From the NCBI RefSeq assembly GCF_004359215.1, contig NC_090619.1, positions 6,410,136-6,422,864 on the forward strand: DNA of 12,729 nt, in the 5' to 3' direction. This DNA is from Bremia lactucae (Eukaryota > Oomycota > Peronosporomycetes > Peronosporales > Peronosporaceae). The notes beneath the pieces are model-generated. The model saw only the letters and a program-made list of their open reading frames with translations, made no database searches and was not told the origin of the DNA. Of this stretch, positions 7,051-12,729 are shown piece by piece. Position 1 is the first letter of the stretch. Every line of letters begins with the position of its first letter. Position numbers and translations under genes: made by a program.

Positions 7051-7737
7051 ATTCTTGTGATCACGACCAGACCCTCATGTTGAGTCTGGAGGTTCTCTTG
7101 TCGAATTCGAAGTTCCTCAAAATCCCGATGAGCTGACGACAGCTCGTCACGAAGAGCGTGATACTTCCGTTCGTACTCCACATTGAGTACGCACTTTTCA
7201 TAGGGTCTTCCAACCGTTCGATACTGGAGCGTGCACCGCCTGTCCAACAAGTGACGCTTACCGCGCTCGTGTTCGAGACCCTCCTCCAATACATGGAGGT
7301 AGTGGTCGAGTTTGTCGATCGTCCACTCTTGATCCGACACGTAGGTCGAATCAATTTTTTTCTCCTCCACCACAAGCATTGGTGGATTCCCGCGATGGGC
7401 AACGTTTTCTTGTGGAACGCAACGTAAACCACCGTGATGTGAAGGGGCAGCGTACGAGTTATCTTGTTCGCTGGCGCGGTTATCCACCTTCACATGACAG
7501 CTGGGAGCCTCGTTCCGAGCTAGTTGTTGATGTTGAAGGCCTTGTCGGTCAGTATGACGAGACCCATCCGATGGGTCAGAAGATCCATCGAAAAAACACG
7601 CGCCCCTGGCGCATGTAAATCGATTGCAAAACGTCAATCGCATCCCGCATCTCAATAGAGATACGAGCCCTTGCCCAGGGCGAAGAAAGGGAATAGACAT
7701 CCCCGTTTACTCTCTTCGTGTTGTCAACACAACACGG
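6958..7737 (-). pseudogene. Accessory ORF of element 2, C-terminal coiled-coil part, antisense to chromodomain
   Basis: A minus-strand frame is open for 218 codons from ATG 7700 to 7044, directly opposite the chromodomain and linker. It reads SIPFLRPGQGLVSLLRCGMR, a polar region (GSSDPSDGSRHTD, NEAPSCHVKVDN), then a coiled-coil-like stretch: DKLDHYLHVLEEGLEHERG and YERKYHALRDELSSAHRDFE. A one-base deletion near 7063 separates the C-terminus, ILEKDGQIRPRKKPR to GADQRKT and the stop at 6958-6960, which matches the end of the copy at 11058. The basic RPRKKPR resembles a nuclear localisation signal. Phase to pol is identical to the other two elements. The real coding status is inferred from this conservation. 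Confidence 0.5.
7051..7618 (+). pseudogene. Pol linker and chromodomain, element 2
   Basis: The chromodomain is read from about 7379: DSRDGQRFLVERNVNHRDVK, then TSYLVRWRGYPPSHDSWEP and VEGLVGQYDETHP, ending at TAA 7616-7618. The Phe of RFLVE and the two Trp of VRWRGY and DSWEP fit the methyl-lysine pocket. Upstream is a Ser/Pro linker (FFSPPPQALVD just before). The part from 7379 is open and closely similar to 10357-10600 of element 3. Its role would be targeting integration to marked chromatin; here it lacks a functional integrase. Confidence 0.8.
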
Positions 7738-8225
7738 ACGCGAGGATGGCATAAGCCATTCACGAAGAACGGTGTATGCGTTGTAGACGCATGCACCGAA
7801 TTATTGATGGCGAATTCGACCATCGGTAAAAACTCGCTCCAACTCGGATACGATTGGACGTAACCTCGAAGTATCTCTTCGAGGACGCGATTTACGCGTT
7901 CTGTTTGACCATCCGTTTCTGGGTGACCGGATGTTGACATAGTCAGCCGTGTTCCGATCTCTCGGAACACGGATTGCCAGAACTCCGCCGTAAACCGTGG
8001 ATCTCTATCCGAGTCCAATTCGCATTCGTAGTCGACCTCTAAAGAGGGGTCGTATTCACGTGATGAACAACCACGTGCACCCGCAACATCTAGTGTTGCG
8101 CGAGAAGAAGATACTACGGCAGACGGAACGTCTGCCTCAAGAGACATTAGTGCGTCACTCGCGGCTGCATGAACCGCAGCCGAAGGCTCCGCACTACCAG
8201 CATCCCGCATGGATTTATTCTTCAT
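7707..8225 (-). CDS. Accessory ORF N-terminus fused in frame to an integrase core piece
   Basis: The start was chosen at ATG 8225-8223 (MKNKSMRDAGSAEPSAA), the in-frame ATG shared with the family; the open frame extends upstream to 8264. Residues 1 to about 68 are the accessory ORF N-terminus with REYDPSLEVDYECEL. From about 8016 it becomes integrase: SDRDPRFTAEFWQSVFREIG, HPETDGQTERVNRVLEE, then PSWSEFLPMVEFAINNSVHA and TPFFVNGLCHPR, which ends at about 7738. The frame ends at 7707. The second Asp and the Glu of the catalytic triad are present but the first Asp is missing. The fusion is open throughout, the only undamaged long chimera here. Gag-Int fusion by internal deletion is the other reading. 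Confidence 0.55.
   Translation of the reverse strand: MKNKSMRDAGSAEPSAAVHAAASDALMSLEADVPSAVVSSSRATLDVAGARGCSSREYDPSLEVDYECELDSDRDPRFTAEFWQSVFREIGTRLTMSTSGHPETDGQTERVNRVLEEILRGYVQSYPSWSEFLPMVEFAINNSVHASTTHTPFFVNGLCHPRVRVVLTTRRE
7738..8016 (-). other. Integrase core insert inside accessory ORF B
   Basis: Integrase sequence on the accessory-ORF strand, opposite in direction to pol of the same element. The left side returns to accessory ORF sequence (CCGTGTTGTGTTGAC, equal to 10279-10293). On the right, the accessory ORF and integrase share TCGGA near the joint (GTGTCGGACG in copies A and C, CTCGGATAGAG in integrase), suggesting a microhomology join. Confidence 0.65.
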
Positions 8226-8278
8226 GCGATGGAATTTAAAATGATGGTTCTGATCAATCAACAATATTTTTAAATTAA

Positions 8279-8297
8279 GTGGTCACATAGTGACCAC
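8279..8297. other. Perfect hairpin in accessory-ORF leader, element 2
   Basis: GTGGTCAC, loop ATA, GTGACCAC; the counterpart of the hairpins at 5118-5136 and 9304-9322. The AT-rich sequence beside it has diverged, but the hairpin is unchanged. Confidence 0.7.
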
Positions 8298-8330
8298 TCC
8301 ATCCAATGACAGTCACAGTGATTGTCGTTT

Positions 8331-8343
8331 AAGGGAGGGGTGA
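8331..8343 (+). promoter_or_regulatory. Polypurine tract of element 2
   Basis: AAGGGAGGGGTGA, directly followed by TGTAACGGGG. Its strand agrees with the chromodomain at 7379-7618 and disagrees with the minus-strand accessory ORF, supporting the antisense reading of that ORF. Confidence 0.65.
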
Positions 8344-8782
8344 TGTAACGGGGTGTATCGTTACAAGAAATTAAAAATTAAGGTTGTTAATTAATATATT
8401 ATCTAGAAGGTAGATAATATTTGGAGAATATTACTTTATATAGTAATGCTCGGAAATATTATCCATAAATAGGTATAAGCCGTTATATCTATTTATCCGC
8501 AGACTAATCAGCTGTAAACGTAAACAAAGAGAGAGAGACAGATAAGATTTTAATTGAATGTTTAGTATTAGTTTATAGTTAGCTTACATTAACAGATAGA
8601 AAGAGAAGAAACTTAATTATATTAATACAGTTTTCATTTAACCCTCTTTAAATTACTTGTCTTAAAAAAGTCTTCCTCTGCACGTACTAGTGTACGTGAA
8701 GTAACGTAAGGCACCACTCGCAACTGAAGCAGTGCGAAGTGGACTTGTACTGAAGCAGTACAAGTCGTAGTGCCCAGTTACA
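8344..8782 (+). repeat. Family 2 3' LTR of element 2 (439 bp)
   Basis: It starts TGTAACGGGGTGTATCGTTACA and ends GCCCAGTTACA. The terminal inverted repeat has one change at the right end (CCAGTTACA for CCCGTTACA). The AT-rich half comes first and the hairpin cluster last (25-base perfect hairpin at 8742-8766), as expected for plus orientation. Confidence 0.8.
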
Positions 8783-8825
8783 ACTTAGCTTTGAGGGTCT
8801 AGACCAAGGCTTCGAAAAGAGAAAA
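8783..8825. other. 43-base spacer between two converging LTRs
   Basis: The only non-LTR sequence between element 2 and element 3. One plus frame is open (SFEGLDQGFEKRK); it faintly recalls the Gln-x-Gly-Phe motif of LINE reverse transcriptases, but 14 codons are too few to rely on. The bases next to the two LTRs (ACTTA on the left, GAAAA on the right) do not match each other. Confidence 0.4.
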
Positions 8826-9257
8826 TGTAACGGGGCACTACTGACTTGTACTGCTTCAGTACAAGTCCACTTCGCACTGCCTCAGTGTGAGCGGTGCCTC
8901 ACGTCATTTCACGTATACTAGTATGTGCAGAGTAAAACTCTCTTTAAAATACTTGCTTTGAAGAGGTTTATATAAAACTGTATTTTATATTAGTTAGCTC
9001 TTCCGTTTCTATCTATTTAATACTAACTTAATTATAAATTAATACAAAACATGTAATAAAGTCTTATCTGTCTCTCTCTTTGCGCGCGTCCAGCGCTGAC
9101 TGGACCGTGGAGAAAGTAGATATCATGGTCTATATCTACCAATGAATCAGAATATTACCATGTAAAGTAATTTGTCTAAATATTATCTACCTTTTAGATA
9201 ATATATTAATTAACAACCTTTAAGTGTTAATTTCATGTAACGATACACCCCGTTACA
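8826..9257 (-). repeat. Family 2 3' LTR of element 3 (432 bp)
   Basis: The termini TGTAACGGGG and CCCCGTTACA are perfect inverted repeats. A perfect 11-pair hairpin lies at 8843-8867 (GACTTGTACTG, loop CTT, CAGTACAAGTC). The complement of a polypurine tract touches the right end, so the LTR is on the minus strand in pol sense. It is 25 bases shorter than the LTR at 4615-5071, mainly in the AT-rich half. Confidence 0.8.
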
Positions 9258-9270
9258 TCACCCTTCCCTT
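9258..9270 (-). promoter_or_regulatory. Polypurine tract of element 3
   Basis: On the minus strand AAGGGAAGGGTGA directly precedes the LTR start TGTAACGGGG. It agrees in strand with pol at 10357-12729. Confidence 0.65.
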
Positions 9271-9303
9271 GAACGACAATTAATCTGACTGTCATTGGAT
9301 GGA

Positions 9304-9322
9304 GTGGTCACTATGTGACCAC
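9304..9322. other. Perfect hairpin in accessory-ORF leader, element 3
   Basis: GTGGTCAC, loop TAT, GTGACCAC, third copy of the leader hairpin. Confidence 0.7.
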
Positions 9323-9394
9323 TTAATTTTTAAATGATGTTGATTGGTCAGAACCATCATTTTAAATTCCATCGCATGAAGGAAGAACAAACTC

Positions 9395-11058
9395 ATGCGG
9401 GGTGTTGATTGTGCTGCGCCTTCGGCTGCGGTTCGTGCAGCCGCGGGTGACGCACTGTCATCTCTTGCGGCAGACGGAACGTCTGCCGTAGTATCTTCCA
9501 CTCGCACAACACTTGATGTTGCGGGTGCACGTGGTGATTCAGCACGTGAATACGACCCCTCTTTGGAGGTCGACTTCGAATGCGTGTCGGACGAAATGGC
9601 CGACTCGGGGAGAATGGAACAGTCGCCTGATAGACGTCAGGCGGCTGACTATGAGCCTTCGAATAAGAGGGCTCATTCTGATAGACGAGTTGATAGTCTT
9701 TTTGTATTCGACGATAAGGATGATCCCTCATCGCCCGTTCCGTCTCCCGAACGGTCACCTGCACGTGTTTCTGTGCAAGGTGATGACGATAGCGTAAGCC
9801 ATCGTAAGAAAAGTTCTTGTGGTATCCCTACTTCAGTGGTACTGTTCAGGGGAGTAAAGACAGTAAAATGTCTCATCTTGCCCCTGAAAAGAAGCCGTGG
9901 CTTTTGCCAGAACGGCTAATCAATAGCTTGTCTGGAGAAACTACTCCTCACAATAGATATCCTTTATTTATTGCGACAAAGCTACATGGCCTTGATCCCA
10001 GCGCGAAGAACATTTGCGCTGAGGAAGATTTTTATCTCGATGCTTTTCTTAAGCATCGATGGTTTAGTGGCAACAATAAGAGAGATAAAGTCTCGCTTAT
10101 GCAAGCTGGAGCGCGTTCATTCGCAATGTCAAAGACATTGGACGCGAAGCCTGGCTTCAAAAACTTAACGCGAATCGCGTTAAGTTTGAGAAAAGAACTC
10201 CAACCGGTGCAAAGTATAAATTGCATCGGTTGTCACGTGAGGTTGGGCTTCCATGCCTCACGGGGGGGTGATCCCTACCCGTGTTGTGTTGACAATTCGA
10301 ACAGGGTAAAGGGGATGTTTATTCCCTTTCTTCGCCCTGGGGAAGGGCTCGCATCTCTATTGAGATGCGGGATGCGATTGACGTTTTGCAATCGATCTAC
10401 AAGCGTTAGGGGCGCGTGTTTTCCGATGGGCTTTCTGAACCATCGGATGGGTCTCGTCATACTGACGGACGAGGCCCTCAACGTCAGCAACCAGCTGGGA
10501 ACGAGGCTCCCAGCTGTCTTGTGAAGGTGGATAACCACGCCAGCGAACAAGATAACTCGTTCGCAGCCCCTTCACATCACGGTAATTCTGGATACGTTCC
10601 ACAAGTAAACGTTGATCACCGTGGAAATCCACCAATGGTTGTGGTGGAGGAGGGAAAATTAGATCCAAGCCGTGTGTTGGATCTAATGTCGAGGATCGAC
10701 AAAATCGATCACTTTTTTCATGATTTGGAGGAGGGACTTGACCAAGCGCGGCAAGCGTCGCTCGTTGGAGCAGACGGTGCAGGCTCACCAAATCGAGCGG
10801 TTGGTAGACTGTTCGAAGAGTGCGTACTCCATGTTGGAGTACGAACGGAATTATCATGCTGTTCGCGATGAGCTGTCGTCAGCTCATCGCAGTTTCGAGG
10901 ATATTCGGAACCGGCATGAGAAACGTCGGGTTCAACATAAGAATCTGGTTCGCGATCACAAGAATCTTTTATGGATTCTTGAAAAGTGTGGTCAAATCCG
11001 TCCTCGGAAGAAGCAGCGTACTGATGGTACGGGCGGAGCCGACCAACGTAAGACGTAG
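9395..11058 (+). pseudogene. Accessory ORF of element 3, most complete copy, antisense to pol
   Basis: It starts at ATG 9395; about 555 codons if the frame breaks are ignored. In order: Ala-rich N-terminus, REYDPSLEVDFEC, acidic low-complexity region, a shift near 9848-9851, central domain (KKPWLLPERL, AEEDFYLDAFLKHRWF), a one-base loss near 10107, then VKDIGREAWLQKLNANRV and KLHRLSREVGLPCLTGG. A shift at the G run 10262-10268 follows, then IPFLRPGEGLASLLRCGMR and a polar region. Last come coiled-coil segments (RIDKIDHFFHDLEEGLDQA; YERNYHAVRDELSSAHRSFE) and a basic end RPRKKQR to GADQRKT with TAG at 11056-11058. From about 10360 on it overlaps pol in antisense. An extra base near 10830 breaks both strands together. 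No known enzyme motif or zinc knuckle; function unknown. Confidence 0.6.
10357..10857 (-). pseudogene. Pol linker and chromodomain, element 3
   Basis: The frame contains STLDPTHGLDLIFPPPPQPL, then DQRLLVERIQNYRDVKG, RTSYLVRWRGYPPSQDSWEP and VEGLVRQYDETHPM, ending at 10357. The two Trp of the methyl-lysine pocket are kept, but the first pocket position reads Leu (RLLVE) where element 2 has Phe (RFLVE). It is separated from the integrase frame (which stops at 10718) by a one-base shift near 10830. The same indel breaks the accessory ORF on the plus strand. Confidence 0.8.
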
Positions 11059-12184
11059 GATGCGCTCGCATTCTAGGTGGGTATTCTATTGTGTACGCAT
11101 TGCCTCTGCGATGCAGTACACGGAAAGGACCAATGAACTTGGGTAGTAGTTTACTGCTACCCACGTTAGTGACTAATCGCTTAGGTAAGTTTACCGTAGA
11201 GAGTAGCACTAGGTCATTAATTTTAAATGAATGAACATTTGCTCTTCCATTTTTGTCTGCATTCCGTTTCTGTCGGTCCACTGCGTTAGCAATGGAATCC
11301 TGAACGAAACGGATTATTGATTCTCGAGTTAGCAGATACTCTTCTGCTAACTCATTTGCTTTGTCTTTTTTAGTACGCTTTGTGTGTACTGCCATGAGAT
11401 TCTCATCTTCGATATCGATTTCTTCGGCATCGACATCACTGGCGTCGTTGTTAACTTTGACGCGTGATGAGCATGAGCCAGAATTGGTTTGCTCGTGCAA
11501 GTCCACCCCCCCCCCTAAAGTAGAGGATCCCTCTAATTGGGTGGGTATGCGAGGACAACGTAAGCCATTCACAAAGAACGGTGTAGGTGTTGTAGACGCA
11601 TGCACCGAATTATTGATGGCGTATTCGACCATCGGTAAAAAATCGCTCCAATTCGGATGGGATGAAGGGCTAGGCTTCACCCGTTGACATACCTCGTAAG
11701 CACGAATGTACTTGCGCACGAACTGATACTGGCGGGGCCAGTAAAAGTCGCGACTTACTGTGAGGTAAGTCTTCTCACGTCCACGATGTCCACTTGTTGG
11801 AGCAACGTGACACTCATACATGATGCGCAAGCGCAAATCATTGTGAGTTGTGACGACGACACGTGGCGTGTCGCCGGTAACGGCTGTGTAATACAATAAG
11901 CCGTTTCGTGTTGTGTATCGATCGGATGACGATCGATATAAAGCCGGTAAATCTTTAAAAGATTTATCAAATGGTTTTATTAAATGATCCATCAAACATA
12001 GAACGTCTTTATATTCTTTGTAGGCTTTCTTTATGTCATCAACTAAGATTGATGACGGAACACTCGTAGTAAGTGTTGCACCAGTAACATCATTTTCACT
12101 GTTGGAGGGCACTGCTGACTCGAAATCGGGTCGGCGTGATAACGCATCAGCGACGACATTAAGTCGTTCTTGTTTATATTCCAC
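10718..12184 (-). pseudogene. Pol: RNase H end, connection, integrase lacking its catalytic core, GPY/F
   Basis: An open stretch of 488 codons. It begins within the end of RNase H (NVVADALSRRPDF, with the last active-site Asp), then a connection region, GDTPRVVVTTHNDLRLRIM and the zinc finger (ECHVAPTSGHRGREKTYL, then AYEVCQRVKP, with the first cysteine replaced by tyrosine). After SPSS the protein jumps in frame to HPNWSDFLPMVEYAINNSVH: the entire catalytic core with Asp, Asp and Glu is missing. Then come IDIEDENLMAV, ESIIRFVQDSIANAVDRQKR, SSKLLPKFIGPFRVLHRRGN and SYVGRLRPYH (GPY/F) and a polar linker. The first codon is not a true start; pol continues upstream past TAG at 12199-12197. Confidence 0.85.
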
Positions 12185-12729
12185 GGAAAAATTATACTAC
12201 GCGAAGAGGGATAGCCACCTCGTCATTCTTTGCGAGAGATGTGGGCTGGTTACGAAGCCGTGCGTAATGACGCATGGTCCGTATATACGATGAGCGGTCC
12301 ATCACCGAGAAGATAGACCCTAAACTTAGCCAGTGCATATTTCATGGCAAGGAGTTTCTTGTCATGCACTGGATAATTGCGTTCAGCTGGTTGCAGCTGA
12401 CGCGATTGGTAACAGACGACGCGCTCCGCGCCGTCTGTATCGTATTGCATTAACGCGCAGCTGATTGCGAAATCGCTGGCGTCACAGACCACATGAAATG
12501 GTTTGTCTTGATCTGCAATCGCCAATATGGGCGATTGCATCAAGCTTTGCTTGATACCTTCAAACGAACGCTGACAATCAGCGTTCCATAACCATTTCTC
12601 GTCTTTTTTCAAGAGACGAGAGAGATGAACTGTCATCTCTGCATAATTGCGAGAGTACTTGTGCAAGTACGCCGCTAAACCAAGGAACTTTCTAAGTCCC
12701 TTGACATCGACTGGAACTGGCCAGTCGGT
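12185..12729 (-). pseudogene. Pol: end of reverse transcriptase and RNase H
   Basis: From the window edge the frame reads WPVPVDVKGLRKFLGLAAYL, the thumb/connection typical of Ty3/gypsy reverse transcriptase, then PFHVVCDASDFAISCALMQY (first RNase H Asp), SRQLQPAERNYPVHDKKLLA and LIVYTDHASLRTA (third acidic residue). The usual motif is HDKELLA; here the catalytic Glu is Lys (codon 12357-12355, AAA), a single G to A change. A frameshift at about 12253 (stop 12252-12250) and a TAG at 12199-12197 follow, in the segment SPHLSQRMTRWLSLFA. RNase H removes the RNA template strand during reverse transcription; this copy would be inactive. Confidence 0.85.

Larger units (their letters stand above)
6518..8782 (+). 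mobile_element. Family 2 Ty3/gypsy element, 5'-truncated, with 3' LTR
   Basis: Plus-strand order: integrase C-terminal part, GPY/F, linker, chromodomain, minus-strand accessory ORF with an integrase insert, polypurine tract at 8331-8343 and LTR at 8344-8782. Protease, reverse transcriptase and the integrase N-terminus are absent; to the left it is joined to a piece of accessory ORF from another copy. Confidence 0.65.
9217..10011 (+). repeat. Identical block, copy 2 (partner 5031-5825)
   Basis: Same sequence as 5031-5825 over about 795 bases; see that entry. It ends inside the accessory ORF just before CATTTGCGCTGAGG, where the other copy has CTTTCGCGCTGAGG. Confidence 0.85.
8826..12729 (-). 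mobile_element. Family 2 Ty3/gypsy element 3, minus strand, continuing past the window
   Basis: Read right to left: end of reverse transcriptase, RNase H, connection, integrase zinc finger, integrase tail, GPY/F, linker, chromodomain, plus-strand accessory ORF, polypurine tract, 3' LTR. It is the most complete element here. The 5' LTR, gag, protease and most of the reverse transcriptase would lie beyond base 12729. It is not functional: frameshifts, a nonsense codon, active-site loss and a missing integrase core. Confidence 0.7.

Noticed and set aside
2063..10279. Reading each unit as two separate elements joined tail to tail (pol end of one, inverted gag plus 5' LTR of another)
   Set aside because: It needs the same rare join three times, always just after the chromodomain, and leaves the polypurine tracts next to supposed 5' LTRs unexplained. 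The antisense frames continue across the supposed joins in elements 2 and 3. It is kept as the main alternative and not excluded.
9817..10524. Single 235-codon plus-strand protein
   Set aside because: Its middle is read out of frame (from about 10107 to the G run at 10262): homology to copy A shows the true accessory frame there is another one, so the open frame is partly accidental.

Overview
The window is a graveyard of chromodomain-type Ty3/gypsy LTR retrotransposons. No intact host gene, RNA gene or CRISPR array is visible. The style of the elements (chromoviral pol, LTRs beginning TGTAACGGG, and a recurrent hypothetical protein beside them) resembles retroelement-rich oomycete genomes of the Phytophthora / downy mildew type. 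That placement rests on recollection of protein style and was not searched.

Layout. (1) 1-3616: a plus-strand element of family 1, with broken pol (connection, integrase, GPY/F, linker, chromodomain; 2-2062), a minus-strand accessory ORF (2983 down to about 1488), a polypurine tract (3101-3114) and the start of its 3' LTR (3115-3616). (2) 3617-4068: a solo LTR of family 2. (3) 4069-4614: older sequence with a probable LINE reverse-transcriptase scrap. (4) 4615-6517: the 3' end of a minus-strand family 2 element, consisting of LTR, polypurine tract and accessory ORF, with a piece of integrase embedded in the ORF. (5) 6518-8782: a 5'-truncated plus-strand family 2 element, with integrase tail, GPY/F, chromodomain, minus-strand accessory ORF (also carrying an integrase piece), polypurine tract and 3' LTR. 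(6) 8826-12729: a minus-strand family 2 element with 3' LTR, polypurine tract, plus-strand accessory ORF (9395-11058), then pol running right to left up to the end of the reverse transcriptase at the window edge.

The most interesting feature is the accessory ORF. In all three elements that keep a chromodomain, a long reading frame lies on the strand opposite pol. It starts about 125-140 bases inside the polypurine tract/LTR and, in the two family 2 copies, runs back through the chromodomain to end opposite the GPY/F module. Its C-terminal half, predicted to be coiled coil, overlaps the pol linker and chromodomain in antisense. The reading phase relative to pol is the same in all three (codon position 1 opposite codon position 1), across two different families. 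I read it as an antisense additional ORF rather than as gag of inverted neighbours, because a polypurine tract in pol sense touches the LTR in every case and no gag zinc knuckle is seen.

All pol copies look dead: frameshifts, nonsense codons, lost zinc-finger cysteines, a lost RNase H glutamate, and an in-frame excision of the whole integrase catalytic core in element 3. A block of about 795 bases (5031-5825 and 9217-10011) is identical between two copies whose flanks differ, pointing to gene conversion or an assembly artefact.
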